A stretch of DNA of 64,000 bases, taken from the NCBI GenBank assembly GCA_964446955.1, contig CAYUQJ010000004.1, positions 1 through 64,000 on the forward strand, given 5' to 3'. Both the position numbers and the translations under genes were made by a program. Numbering within the stretch: the stretch's first letter is position 1; each line of letters begins with the position of its first letter. The notes below the pieces were generated by a model. That model did no database searches. It had not been told where the DNA came from and worked only from the letters and a program-made list of their open reading frames with translations. This stretch comes from Leptolinea sp964446955. Its GTDB lineage: Bacteria > Chloroflexota > Anaerolineae > Anaerolineales > Anaerolineaceae. Positions 1 to 8,838 of this stretch are shown here, piece after piece.

Positions 1-108
1 GGGATTCGAACCCTCTTTGTATTATTGATTTTGGCGGGGAGGGTCGCTTGCACACCGGAAGTGTGGGATTCGAACCCTCTTTGTATTATTGATTTTGGCG
101 GGGAGGGT
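1..108. repeat. Tandem partial copies of a tRNA-Ser 3' end
   Basis: Two identical 44-base blocks lie at 1-44 and 65-108, a 64-base period. Read on the minus strand, each carries the acceptor 3' strand of the adjacent tRNA-Ser(GCT), the GCC that follows it, an AT-rich spacer and a T-arm-like sequence (GGGTTCGAATCCC). The second block overlaps the genuine tRNA end at 99-108. The T-loop core recurs at 1, 65, 109 and 236. Between the blocks a small inverted repeat (CACAC/GTGTG) lies at 51-65. The copies lack anticodon arms, so they are not tRNA genes. The first copy touches the window edge, so the array may continue. Attachment-site duplication, slippage or an assembly artefact could each explain it. 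Confidence 0.8.
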
Positions 109-185
109 GGGATTCGAACCCACGGCTGAGGAACCCCAGCACTCACTTAGCAGGCGAGCCCAATCGGCCACTCTGGCACCTCCCC
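99..185 (-). tRNA. tRNA-Ser (anticodon GCT)
   Basis: On the minus strand the sequence folds as a class II tRNA. A 7-bp acceptor stem (GGGGAGG with CCTCCCC), discriminator G, a T arm with the TTCGAAT loop, a long variable arm and an anticodon loop CTGCTAA are all visible. The anticodon GCT reads AGC/AGU serine codons. No CCA is encoded; the following bases are CC then AAAA. The gene is 87 nt, normal for serine tRNA. Confidence 0.95.
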
Positions 186-203
186 AATATTACGTTATTA
201 ACG

Positions 204-223
204 TTAAAGCCTTCGGGCTTTAA
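204..223. other. Perfect hairpin between the two tRNA-Ser genes
   Basis: An 8-bp perfect inverted repeat (TTAAAGCC and GGCTTTAA) closes on a four-base loop between the two serine tRNA genes. It ends three bases before the tRNA-Ser(TGA) 3' end. No T tract follows on the minus strand, so it is more likely a processing or stabilising structure than a terminator. Confidence 0.5.
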
Positions 224-225
224 GG

Positions 226-310
226 CGGAAGGAGAGGGATTCGAACCCACGGTGGGTTTCCCCACACCTGTTTTCAAGACAGGCGCCTTAAGCCACTCGG
301 CCATCCTTCC
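226..310 (-). tRNA. tRNA-Ser (anticodon TGA)
   Basis: Minus-strand class II tRNA with acceptor pairing GGAAGGA/TCCTTCC, discriminator G, anticodon loop CTTGAAA (anticodon TGA, reading UCA and related codons), a paired variable arm (TGTGGG...CCCAC region) and a TTCGAAT T loop. Length is 85 nt. It lies just upstream of tRNA-Ser(GCT) in the same direction, so the two probably form one transcript. Confidence 0.95.
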
Positions 311-380
311 CGAGGAGCAAATTTTATCATAACTCCGGTGTGGATGGAACGGATAACATCTCCCCGAAAAACAAATGGAT

Positions 381-2222
381 TTAGCCCCGCAAATCAAATC
401 GGAAGCTGATCTTTCCCATTCGGATGATATCCCCATTGGAGAGAGCCGTACCAAGGTTCGAAACCGGAGTGCCATTGACCCATGTTCCGGAAATGGAGCC
501 GGCATCTTCCAGCCAGTATGTGCCATCCGGGCGTATTGTAATGCGCACGTGCAGCCCATCGACACTGGGTGAAGGGATGACCACCTGCGCACGGATAGGG
601 CTGCTTCCCAGCGTGACTATTTTTTCGCCCAACCGGATGCTCGGTTGGGTGGAAAGCGCGTCGCCACCCTCCTGCGGCAGCAACCAACCGGTTCTATCCC
701 GCGGCGTTGCGGTGAGCGATGGCCGGGTTGTTGAGTCAGACAGATTGATCACAGCGCCCGGGCGTTCCAGTGGATGCGAATCCACACGAATGGATGCCGG
801 TCTGGGACGTGTAACCTCCCGCGTTTTTTTCGCGCGGTTATACCAGATGATTCCCCCAATGACCACGAGCAATACAGCACCTATAGCCAGGGCTAATCTC
901 TCGGAAGAAACGGCTTCCATTAAATTGGCCGCTGGTGGTACCGGAACCGATACATCAAGCGAGAGAATCACGGTTTTTCCGCTCAATCCAAGCTCATCTT
1001 TGATCGTAACCTGAACATTGTAGGTACCACTGGTCTTTAAGCGCAAAACCGGCCACGTTAAATCAACAAAAGGTTCCGCATTTCTTTCATCCACAATCTG
1101 CCCGTCAACAAGCAGCCGGCTGACTGTCAGGTTCCTGGGATGGTTGTCCGGGAATTCCACAAAAAGTTCGAAGGGCACTTCCGCTGGGGTCAACGCAAAT
1201 CGGCCGTCATCCGTTTCTTTCCATTCCAAAGAAACCTGCTCGATAGGGCTAATGAACATCACATTGGGCGCCTTTATCGAAATGTCATAATTCTCTTCCG
1301 GCGACCGTGTCTGGACTTCGTCTGTCTGAACTTCAAGGATGACCGTCTGAATACCGCTCTGATTGGAACGCGACCGGTAATTGATCTCATATTGGCGCCG
1401 GAGCGGTTGCAGGTACGTCTCGATCGGCGGGAGTGCTTCCCGACCGGAAAAACGGTATACCTGTCCACCCGTACGATCAGCCAGCAATTGGACAGCCTCT
1501 TCAGCTACAGGTTGCTTAGCTGATGAAGGCGCCGCCAACCAGATATTGATCGTCACACCCGCGCCGGCTGCCTGTTCAGCCAGACCATCCATGGCTTTCG
1601 ATAGACTGGAAGACATCAACGGTGTAATGTAAAGAATGGTCTGCTTCATTCCCGGCCGCGAAGGAGCACCGGCCGCCTGTTCTATTGCTTTTGTGAGACT
1701 TGTCAGGCTGGGGGTTGCATTGATCAACTCAGGGCTCAGCGAGTTAAACACCGCCGTCCATTCCTCCGCGGTATCCATTCGCACAGCTTTAACACCGGCA
1801 TTGGTCACAAGTGTGACTGAATCCCCTTTACCAATCGACTCGGCTTCTGGCACCCAACCCAACAATGCTTCTTTGATCAACTGGAAGTTCGTCTTACTTG
1901 AGATGCGGTTGCCAAGAATAGCCCCACCATTGACCGCCACGATAAAATCAACCGCGTTCGGGGTCTCACGCACCTCATCAACGGGACGTTGAACGCCGTT
2001 CTCGATGATCGAAAGATCCTCTTTCGTCAAACCTTCCACGAAGCTGCCGTCTGGGCGGTTAACATCCGCTTCTAACCGGATGGTCGGAAATCGTGAAGCA
2101 TCAAGCAGGTTTATCTTTGCCCGGGGAATAGTCTGGGCATATACCACCGGTACCGTAAAGACCTGGCTGAGAACAGCCAGTAGCAGAAAAAATGCCCCTG
2201 TCTTTCTCAGCCAAGTAATCAC
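381..2222 (-). CDS. Secreted VWA-like protein with C-terminal FHA domain
   Basis: The 613-residue product starts at GTG behind AAGGA. Residues 1-30 form a signal peptide ending near VYAQ. The extracellular part resembles a von Willebrand A fold (roughly 90-270, with VDFIVAVNGG in place of a classical DxSxS MIDAS) followed by beta-rich Ig-like sequence. One membrane helix lies at about 443-461. The C-terminal 85 residues form an FHA domain with the ...GSSP..., SPSVDGLHV, SGTWVNG and NGDIIRMG signatures, which normally binds phosphothreonine. The topology places FHA in the cytoplasm, so the protein could link an outside sensor to Ser/Thr kinase signalling; no kinase gene lies nearby. Function is inferred from domains only. 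Confidence 0.75.
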   Translation of the reverse strand: MITWLRKTGAFFLLLAVLSQVFTVPVVYAQTIPRAKINLLDASRFPTIRLEADVNRPDGSFVEGLTKEDLSIIENGVQRPVDEVRETPNAVDFIVAVNGGAILGNRISSKTNFQLIKEALLGWVPEAESIGKGDSVTLVTNAGVKAVRMDTAEEWTAVFNSLSPELINATPSLTSLTKAIEQAAGAPSRPGMKQTILYITPLMSSSLSKAMDGLAEQAAGAGVTINIWLAAPSSAKQPVAEEAVQLLADRTGGQVYRFSGREALPPIETYLQPLRRQYEINYRSRSNQSGIQTVILEVQTDEVQTRSPEENYDISIKAPNVMFISPIEQVSLEWKETDDGRFALTPAEVPFELFVEFPDNHPRNLTVSRLLVDGQIVDERNAEPFVDLTWPVLRLKTSGTYNVQVTIKDELGLSGKTVILSLDVSVPVPPAANLMEAVSSERLALAIGAVLLVVIGGIIWYNRAKKTREVTRPRPASIRVDSHPLERPGAVINLSDSTTRPSLTATPRDRTGWLLPQEGGDALSTQPSIRLGEKIVTLGSSPIRAQVVIPSPSVDGLHVRITIRPDGTYWLEDAGSISGTWVNGTPVSNLGTALSNGDIIRMGKISFRFDLRG

Positions 2223-2247
2223 GCTTTTTCCTTATATCAGTATTGTT

Positions 2248-3240
2248 CTAGTCCGTTGACGGGAGAGCCTGCCATTCCGGTTCTTCTTTTTTCGGTGCTG
2301 TAAGCCGAAGGAAGGTCAACGTCCATGCCGTGTCAATGTAACTTTGCAATATACCCTGCAACGCAAGGACAAACGGCATAAGGCAGCACAACAAAATCCC
2401 AAATGTGGCAACGCCACCTGTCATCAGGGTCTGATCCTGAGAGATCACACCGATCACAAGAGGGACGAAAACGATCAAAAGCGGTAACCCGATGATCAAT
2501 GAGACGACCGCTCCACCGACGATAACGACCAAACCGGTAACCGCCACCGGCCCCAAATTTTCACGGCATACTTTCCAACCGCGTTTCAAAGCATCCACCA
2601 TGCCCAGGTTCTCAACCACCAGTGCCACATTGGACTGTTCGATTATCACGTTTACAGCCCATCCGACAGGGATCATCAAACAGAGCAATGGAATGATGCA
2701 AATCAAACCAATACCCATGGTTAGTATTCCAACCAGGACGAGTGGTACCAACACGATCATAAATGCCAGAAACGCTACAATCCCGAGCAGGAAATTAAAC
2801 AGGAAGACTTTTACAAAGTAGGGTGATCCGGCTGACCAGATCTGGCTAAATGTCAATGCCGCATCACTACCATCCGCCAGGACCGTCCCACGGATCATTC
2901 CAGCCCGTCCAATGGCCTGAACAAACAGGAACGCCAAAGAAAGGAAAATGACAATGCAGAAAATGGCAATCACCAACCCGATGGCAGTCTGATCACCATT
3001 TTCGAAAACATTTTCAAAGCTCCGGCCAAATTCCTCCAATTGAGGGAATTCACCGTTAGAGAACGGGTCTCCCCCATTTTCAAAATCAAAATTCTGATCA
3101 CTTGGCAGATTGAAATTACCACCTCCGCCATTACCCCCGCCACTCCCCCGACCACAGGAGGATAACAGGCCAAAGATCCACAGAATTTTATTCTTCCAAA
3201 TGATCTTCCACGCTTTGGATAGCACTTCGCCCAAATCCAT
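2248..3240 (-). CDS. Multi-pass membrane protein, Gly-rich near N-terminus
   Basis: I place the start at the ATG of MDLGEVLSKAW because GGAGAAGGAAC sits directly upstream; an upstream in-frame ATG would overlap guaA. The 330-residue product has an N-terminal amphipathic/TM segment, then a Gly/Asn/Ser-rich linker, then about five hydrophobic segments. The ending (YIDTAWTLTFLRLT) is typical of uncharacterised DUF7847/YciC-like membrane proteins that often sit beside FHA or VWA proteins. It is separated by 37 bases from guaA upstream and by 25 from the FHA protein downstream, so the three may be cotranscribed. No specific function can be assigned. Confidence 0.7.
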   Translation of the reverse strand: MDLGEVLSKAWKIIWKNKILWIFGLLSSCGRGSGGGNGGGGNFNLPSDQNFDFENGGDPFSNGEFPQLEEFGRSFENVFENGDQTAIGLVIAIFCIVIFLSLAFLFVQAIGRAGMIRGTVLADGSDAALTFSQIWSAGSPYFVKVFLFNFLLGIVAFLAFMIVLVPLVLVGILTMGIGLICIIPLLCLMIPVGWAVNVIIEQSNVALVVENLGMVDALKRGWKVCRENLGPVAVTGLVVIVGGAVVSLIIGLPLLIVFVPLVIGVISQDQTLMTGGVATFGILLCCLMPFVLALQGILQSYIDTAWTLTFLRLTAPKKEEPEWQALPSTD

Positions 3241-3277
3241 GTTCCTTCTCCTTTGATGTATTCCGTTGTTTACCGTA

Positions 3278-4831
3278 CTATTCCCATTCAATTGTGCCGG
3301 GCGGTTTACTGGTAATATCATAAACTACCCGATTTACCCCCGAGACCTCATTGACAATCCGGTTGGCTACGCGTGCCAGTAAATCTGCCGGCAGACGTGC
3401 CCAGTCAGCCGTCATAAAATCTTCCGTAGTTACCGCACGCAGTGCCACCACTTCCTGGTATGTGCGCTGATCGCCCATAACACCCACTGATCGCACCGGC
3501 AACAAAACGGCAAACGCCTGCGCGGCCCGGTTCTCTTCTCCAGTCGCGCATGATTTTAACCAGCCCGCGGATGTCAGTTCTTCTGTGAAAATAGCATCGG
3601 CTTCGCGCAGACACTCAAGCCGCTCGGATGTGATATCCCCAAGGCAACGAACGGCCAATCCCGGACCCGGGAATGGCTGCCGCCAGACGAGTTCGCGAGG
3701 AAGTCCAAGTGCTTCGCCGACCAAACGGACTTCATCCTTGAAGAAATACCGTAAGGGTTCAACCAGTTTGAAATCCATATCCTCGGGAAGCCCACCCACA
3801 TTGTGGTGAGTTTTGATCCGCGCTGCTTTGTTCCGGTCAGGCGCGCTTGATTCCACTACATCCGGATATATTGTTCCCTGTACCAGATAGTCGATCTTTC
3901 CCAGACTTCGGGCATGGTTTTCAAATACACGGATAAAAGTCTCGCCGATGACCTTGCGTTTTACTTCAGGATCGTTTACTCCTTCAAGGCCTTGAAGAAA
4001 CCATTCTGAGGCATCCAAACACACAAACCGTTCCCCCATAAGCGGCGCAAAAGCCTTTTCTACATAGGCTCGTTCATTCTTGCGTAATAATCCATGGTCC
4101 ACAAATACCGCGTTCAACCGGTTACCCACCGCTTTTGCGGCCAGGGCGGTAGCCACGCTGGAATCCACGCCACCGGATACCGCGGAAAGCATTCGCGATT
4201 CTCCCACAGTGGAACGAATCCGCTCAACGGCCATATCAATCATCGACTCAGGAGTCCAACTGGCAGCCGCGCCACAGATATCCAGAACAAAACGCCTCAG
4301 GATCTCCTGCCCTAGCGGAGTGTGGCGGACTTCGGGATGGAACTGAACCCCATATATCCGTTTCTCAATATTCCCCATGGCAGCATACGGACAATTCGGA
4401 TTCTCCGCCAGAATGGAAAAACCTTCCGGAATTTTTTCAATTCGATCACCATGAGACATCCACACGTCCAGAGTATTATCCGGAATCAATGGATTTGGCC
4501 GGACAACCCGGATCTGCGAAGGACCAAATTCCCTTTCACTCGCCGGAATCACCTGCCCGCCTAGAATGCGAGTAATAGCCTGCATACCATAGCAAATGCC
4601 CAGAATGGGAACATCAGCCTGTATCACAAAGGGATGGATGGATGGCGCATCATCTTCATAAACAGACGACGGACCACCCGACAGGATTATCCCCACCGGA
4701 TTCATTGCAGTCATCTTTTCAACTGGGGCATCCCAGGGAAGAATCTCGCTGTAAACCTGCAATTCGCGGATACGGCGGGCTATCAATTGTGTGTACTGGG
4801 AACCATAATCAAGAATAAGGATAGTATCCAT
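3278..4831 (-). CDS. guaA: GMP synthase (glutamine-hydrolysing)
   Basis: Converts XMP to GMP with ATP and glutamine, the last step of guanine nucleotide synthesis. The 517-residue length is normal. The N-terminal class I glutamine amidotransferase domain shows the oxyanion motif SGGPSSV, nucleophile Cys80 in GICYGMQ, and His165/Glu167 in FHPEV. The ATP pyrophosphatase domain carries the PP-loop SGGVDSS at 219-225, and the C-terminal dimerisation domain ends in the diagnostic PPGTIEWE. All catalytic residues are intact. It is transcribed away from pstS and towards the two membrane-protein genes. Confidence 0.97.
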   Translation of the reverse strand: MDTILILDYGSQYTQLIARRIRELQVYSEILPWDAPVEKMTAMNPVGIILSGGPSSVYEDDAPSIHPFVIQADVPILGICYGMQAITRILGGQVIPASEREFGPSQIRVVRPNPLIPDNTLDVWMSHGDRIEKIPEGFSILAENPNCPYAAMGNIEKRIYGVQFHPEVRHTPLGQEILRRFVLDICGAAASWTPESMIDMAVERIRSTVGESRMLSAVSGGVDSSVATALAAKAVGNRLNAVFVDHGLLRKNERAYVEKAFAPLMGERFVCLDASEWFLQGLEGVNDPEVKRKVIGETFIRVFENHARSLGKIDYLVQGTIYPDVVESSAPDRNKAARIKTHHNVGGLPEDMDFKLVEPLRYFFKDEVRLVGEALGLPRELVWRQPFPGPGLAVRCLGDITSERLECLREADAIFTEELTSAGWLKSCATGEENRAAQAFAVLLPVRSVGVMGDQRTYQEVVALRAVTTEDFMTADWARLPADLLARVANRIVNEVSGVNRVVYDITSKPPGTIEWE

Positions 4832-4923
4832 AAAGCTGCCCCGGGGTGGATTTCTCTCATTATATACGATTAGATACCCAAATCAGACACGATAACCGCC
4901 CCGGCATCAGATATAATAGGCGC

Positions 4924-5820
4924 ATGAGATCCGCCGCCCTTTTTTTAACCGCGACGGTACTGTTGCTGGGGAGTTGCAGCCCGGCTCAAACCGTTGAAAC
5001 ATCAGGTCTTGAATCATCCGCCTATATTCAAAACAAAGGCTCTGATACCATGGTGAACTTGGCCCTTCTTTGGGCGGAGGCATATCAGAACGAATATCCG
5101 GAAGTGCGTATCTCTGTAACAGGGGGAGGCTCCGGTACGGGTATTACAGCCCTGATGACAAATACAGTAGATATTGCCAATGCCTCCCGAGCCATAAAAG
5201 CAGAGGAGATTGAAGAAGCCCAATCATTGGGGTTTGAACCCAGGGAACTTGTTGTCGCCCGCGATGCCATCGGTGTGATCGTTCACTCCTCCAACCCTGT
5301 GGACCGTTTGACCCTGAAACAAATTTCGGATATTTATAAAGGAACCATTGCCAACTGGGCTGAAGTCGGCGGCGAAGACAGGCCCATAGTACGTCTGTCT
5401 CGCGAATCGAATTCCGGAACTCACGTATACTTTCTGGAAACTGTGGTCCGGTTGGGAGAAGATAGTACTGATTTATTCTCCGAGAAAACGCTGCTTTTAC
5501 CATCATCGGAAGGTATCATCGCGGAAGTCCATGATAATCCAAACGCCATCGGGTACGATGGGTTGGGATATATAACGTCTGACGTAAAATTATTGGCCAT
5601 CGCGAAGGATGATAACTCTGCTTACATTCTTCCCTCAGTTGATACCGTCAATAGCAATATGTATCCGATATCACGCGATCTGTATATATACACCCGCGGA
5701 GAACCGGATGGCGCCATAAAGACCTATCTTGAGTGGATACTGGGAAATGAAGCCCAACAGGTTGTGATCGATTCAGGCTTCGTACCCATCACGGCAACAG
5801 GATCAGGCAACGATGGATGA
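4924..5820 (+). CDS. pstS: Phosphate ABC transporter, substrate-binding lipoprotein
   Basis: Binds phosphate outside the membrane and delivers it to PstCA. The start chosen gives MRSAALFL with a lipoprotein signal peptide and lipobox LLGSC (Cys18); an upstream in-frame ATG would add a hydrophilic tail before the signal. The body (about 298 residues) has PstS signatures: NKGSDTMVNLA, the GGGSGTGITAL phosphate loop, and SRESNSGTHVYF. It overlaps pstC by 8 bases, so translation is probably coupled. No clear Pho box is visible in the short gap to the divergent guaA. Confidence 0.93.
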   Translation: MRSAALFLTATVLLLGSCSPAQTVETSGLESSAYIQNKGSDTMVNLALLWAEAYQNEYPEVRISVTGGGSGTGITALMTNTVDIANASRAIKAEEIEEAQSLGFEPRELVVARDAIGVIVHSSNPVDRLTLKQISDIYKGTIANWAEVGGEDRPIVRLSRESNSGTHVYFLETVVRLGEDSTDLFSEKTLLLPSSEGIIAEVHDNPNAIGYDGLGYITSDVKLLAIAKDDNSAYILPSVDTVNSNMYPISRDLYIYTRGEPDGAIKTYLEWILGNEAQQVVIDSGFVPITATGSGNDG

Positions 5821-6718
5821 TTTACGGTCAATGCCCGTCTGGCGGGAAACATTGGTCACCCGCATTATTCAGATTTGCGGTTATTCCAGCATTCTTTTTG
5901 TGCTTCTCATCTTATACTTTCTTCTCAGCGAAGGCCTTCCTGCGTTGTGGACCGCCGAATTTGACAGTCTGCTGGCCGTCCGCTGGTATCCCACGGAAAG
6001 CTATTATGGTATCTGGCCTTTGGTTTTCGGCTCGATCATCGTAACCATCGGCGCGGGACTGGTATCCATTCCTCTGGGTGTGGGAACGGCCGTTTATATT
6101 TCAGAAGTTGCTCCAGCCTGGACAAAAGAGATCCTCAAGCCATTGGTCGAACTTCTTGCCGGTCTTCCTTCGGTTGTTCTGGGCTTTCTGGGTATTCAGG
6201 TGTTGGTTCCCTTTGTTCGCCGGTTTTTTGACCTTCCCACCGGCCTTACAGCCCTTACGGGAGCCGTTCTGCTGGGAATGATCTCCATCCCTACCATTGT
6301 TTCGGTCGGCGAAGACGCGTTAAATACAGTCCCCAAATCATACCGCGAAGCTTCCATGGCACTGGGAGCCACGCGCTGGCAGACAATCTGGGGTATCACT
6401 CTCCCGGCCGCAAAATCCGGAATGATTACCGCCATACTTCTCGGACTGGGCCGGGCTATGGGTGAAACCATGGCGGTGATGATGGTCACCGGCAATGCAC
6501 CGGTGATGCCCGCGGGGTTACAGGCACTGGTTGAACCCGCGCGTACAATGACAGCAACAATCGCCTCAGAGATGGGCGAAGTTGCCGCCGGTAGTGTGCA
6601 TTACAGTGTACTATTCCTCATCGGGATTATTCTTTTCCTTATCTCATTGGTCGTCAATGTGATCGCCTTTAGTCTCACAGCCCGCAAGACAACCCGCAGT
6701 GAGAGGCTTCTTTCATAA
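5813..6718 (+). CDS. pstC: Phosphate ABC transporter permease PstC
   Basis: Inner-membrane permease of 301 residues with six predicted hydrophobic segments and a binding-protein-dependent transport domain. The cytoplasmic EAA loop that contacts PstB is clear (REASMALGATRWQTIWGITLP), and the GRAMGETMAV segment is typical of PstC. The start codon lies inside the end of pstS, and pstA follows 5 bases after the stop. It pairs with PstA to form the translocation channel. Confidence 0.93.
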   Translation: MDDLRSMPVWRETLVTRIIQICGYSSILFVLLILYFLLSEGLPALWTAEFDSLLAVRWYPTESYYGIWPLVFGSIIVTIGAGLVSIPLGVGTAVYISEVAPAWTKEILKPLVELLAGLPSVVLGFLGIQVLVPFVRRFFDLPTGLTALTGAVLLGMISIPTIVSVGEDALNTVPKSYREASMALGATRWQTIWGITLPAAKSGMITAILLGLGRAMGETMAVMMVTGNAPVMPAGLQALVEPARTMTATIASEMGEVAAGSVHYSVLFLIGIILFLISLVVNVIAFSLTARKTTRSERLLS

Positions 6719-6723
6719 TTACC

Positions 6724-7584
6724 ATGCAAAACCACCGGCTCCTCCCCCAACAGGTACAAAAACTTGGTTTTGGTTTTTTGACATTTATCAGCCTGCTAAC
6801 CGTGCTGCCGATTATTATCATAGTGGTCTATATTTTCATGCAGGGGACTTCCTCCATCTCATGGGAGTTCCTCACCAGTATGCCTACCAATGGAATGAAA
6901 TCTGGTGGTGTATGGCCGGCGATCATCGGAACATTTTATCTAACCCTCGGAACGGCCATTTTCTCCGTGCCGCTGGGTATCGCCGCAGCCGTCTATATTG
7001 CCGAATACGCCCCCAATAACCGTTGGACCCGGTTGATCCGTATCGCGATCATCAATCTTGCTGGCATCCCTTCGGTAGTTTATGGGCTTTTTGGTCTGGG
7101 ATTGTTCGTTGTTTTTCTAAATTTTGGAACCAGCATATTAGCAGCGTCATTAACTTTATCCATTATGACTCTCCCGGTGATCATCAGCACAACCGAAGAG
7201 GCACTGCGGTCTGTTCCCACATCCTTCCGGGTGATCAGTATTTCACTGGGGGCAACCCGCTGGCAGACCATCAGGCGTATCGTCCTTCCGCAGGCGTTGC
7301 CCGGGATCATAACCGGCGTCATTCTGGGGTTGGAACGAGCTGCCGGGGAAACCGCGCCAATCCTGTTTACCGGAGCCTCCTTCTTTCTCCCGCAGCTTCC
7401 GGCATCGCCCTTTGACGCGACCATGGCCCTGCCTTATCACCTGTTTGTTATATCCACCTCCGTTCCGGGTATGCCGGTCCAGATCCAGTACGGGACCGTT
7501 CTGGTGCTTTTATTATTCGTTCTCGGCATGAACATCGCGGCGACAATCATTCGCTCGCGTGCTCGTGCCCGCCGGCAATGGTGA
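6724..7584 (+). CDS. pstA: Phosphate ABC transporter permease PstA
   Basis: Second channel subunit, 286 residues, with six hydrophobic segments. It carries the EAA loop (ISLGATRWQTIRRIVLP) and the PstA-specific GLERAAGETAPILFTG segment. The last residues are Arg-rich (RSRARARRQW), a normal cytoplasmic tail. It starts 5 bases after pstC and is followed at 4 bases by pstB, confirming one operon. Confidence 0.93.
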   Translation: MQNHRLLPQQVQKLGFGFLTFISLLTVLPIIIIVVYIFMQGTSSISWEFLTSMPTNGMKSGGVWPAIIGTFYLTLGTAIFSVPLGIAAAVYIAEYAPNNRWTRLIRIAIINLAGIPSVVYGLFGLGLFVVFLNFGTSILAASLTLSIMTLPVIISTTEEALRSVPTSFRVISISLGATRWQTIRRIVLPQALPGIITGVILGLERAAGETAPILFTGASFFLPQLPASPFDATMALPYHLFVISTSVPGMPVQIQYGTVLVLLLFVLGMNIAATIIRSRARARRQW

Positions 7585-7588
7585 CATA

Positions 7589-8344
7589 ATGGATAAGATA
7601 GTCGTCGAACACCTGAACCTTAAATATTCCGACGGGACGGAAAGCCTGAAAAATGTCTCCATGACCATAAAGGCGAACACCATTACCGTTCTGTTTGGTC
7701 CGGCTGGCGGCGGGAAATCCTCGTTTCTGCGCGTGTTAAACCGCCTGAATGACCTGGCAGACGTCACCGAAATAAGTGGAAAAGTGCAGATCGACGAGCA
7801 GGATATCCTCTCGGACGATATGGATGTTAACGCGCTGCGGAGAAAAGTGGGAATGGTCTTTTCACGACCTACCGCCCTCCCGTTGAGTATTTATGACAAT
7901 GTTGCCTACGGCCTGGTCATGGCCGGAATGAAAAATAAAAAGAAGTTGGATGAAGCGGTTGAGATGGCATTGCGCCAATCGGTTTTATGGGATGAAGTGA
8001 AAGACCGCCTTAAGGATCCCGGCGCAGCTCTGTCCGGTGGGCAGCAGCAGCGTATGTCAATGGCCCGCGTTCTGGCTCTCCAACCCGAGATCATTCTTCT
8101 GGATGAGCCGACATCCGCCCTTGATCCATTGGCCACAGCCAAGATCGAAGAACTGCTTGCGGAATTGAAAAGAACCTTCACGATCGTCATCGCCCCGCAT
8201 AACACACAGCAGGCAGCACGCATCAGTGAGATGGCCGCATTCTTCCTGCAAGGTGAACTGATTGAATACGCCCCTGCCGAGGTGATGTTTACCGTCCCGA
8301 AGGATTCCCGCACGCAGGATTACATTACCGGCCGTTTCGGTTGA
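7589..8344 (+). CDS. pstB: Phosphate ABC transporter ATPase PstB with altered Q-loop
   Basis: Energises phosphate import. The start is the ATG of MDKIVVEHLNL, 4 bases after pstA stops; the earlier in-frame start lies inside pstA. The 251-residue product has the ABC signature LSGGQQQRMSMARVLA, Walker B IILLDEPTSALDP, and the switch histidine in APHNTQQ. Two sites depart from the family: Walker A reads GPAGGGKSS where GPSGCGKST is usual, and the Q-loop reads MVFSRPTALP where PstB normally has MVFQ(K/R)P. The rest, including SIYDNVAYG, is diagnostic for PstB. No phoU follows, which is unusual for a pst operon. Confidence 0.9.
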   Translation: MDKIVVEHLNLKYSDGTESLKNVSMTIKANTITVLFGPAGGGKSSFLRVLNRLNDLADVTEISGKVQIDEQDILSDDMDVNALRRKVGMVFSRPTALPLSIYDNVAYGLVMAGMKNKKKLDEAVEMALRQSVLWDEVKDRLKDPGAALSGGQQQRMSMARVLALQPEIILLDEPTSALDPLATAKIEELLAELKRTFTIVIAPHNTQQAARISEMAAFFLQGELIEYAPAEVMFTVPKDSRTQDYITGRFG

Positions 8345-8419
8345 ACAAGTCAATCGAACAATCTAAAATATCCCGAACGCGGGTTTGTTCGAGATTAAGA
8401 TATGGCGCATATGTGGTTG

Positions 8420-8683
8420 TTATGCCAATGTTTCAAACGTTGATCCATCGGGTGGCGTTCGCTGTGTGGAATCCACTGGATGGGTGGAACGTTCATCTGA
8501 TTTCGCACCACCTTTTTTTGTTTCCACCCCCCCACTCAATTGGATCTCATCCTCTTCCATGATCGCTTTAAATGATTTCACTTCGGCATTTGGATCCTGC
8601 CGTTGTTTTTCAACCTGGTGCGTTAAAAGAACCAGACGACGGGCTAAAATTATCGATTGAATTTGATCCGGTCCTACATACAT
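8420..8683 (-). CDS. Small hydrophilic protein of unknown function
   Basis: An 87-residue reading frame on the minus strand. Its ATG is preceded by GGGGAGG at ideal spacing, which is the main support, as overlapping plus-strand frames have no ribosome site. The N-terminal half is probably helical (IQSIILARRLVLLTHQVEKQ) and the C-terminal third is Gly/Ser/Thr-rich and probably disordered. It converges with pstB and diverges from the cob promoter. I do not recognise a family. Confidence 0.5.
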   Translation of the reverse strand: MYVGPDQIQSIILARRLVLLTHQVEKQRQDPNAEVKSFKAIMEEDEIQLSGGVETKKGGAKSDERSTHPVDSTQRTPPDGSTFETLA

Positions 8684-8791
8684 GCGAGCCTCCCCGCCAG
8701 AAGGTTAAATCCTCTTTTGTAATAGTCGGCTGTTGCAGATAAATCTGAGCTTTAACTCCGTAAATAATACGTTAAGATTTCCACTGTAAAT

Positions 8792-8820
8792 TTGACAAAC
8801 ACTGCCGCCTGCAATACACT
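8792..8820 (+). promoter_or_regulatory. Sigma-70-type promoter of the cob operon
   Basis: TTGACA and TACACT are separated by 17 bases. Transcription would begin near 8827, just upstream of the cobalamin aptamer, which fits a riboswitch-controlled operon. Confidence 0.75.
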
Positions 8821-8838
8821 TGTCACATTCTTGGGCTC

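Noticed and set aside
1..108. CRISPR array or additional tRNA genes at the left edge
   Set aside because: Only two copies with no regular spacer set, and the copies lack acceptor 5' strands and anticodon arms.
143..592. 149-codon minus-strand frame across both serine tRNA genes
   Set aside because: It covers structured tRNA genes and the end of the FHA protein gene in another frame; it has no ribosome site and no family resemblance.
8341..8660. Two overlapping plus-strand frames after pstB
   Set aside because: No ribosome site; low-complexity, Pro/Ser-rich translation; the minus-strand frame in the same place has a far better start.
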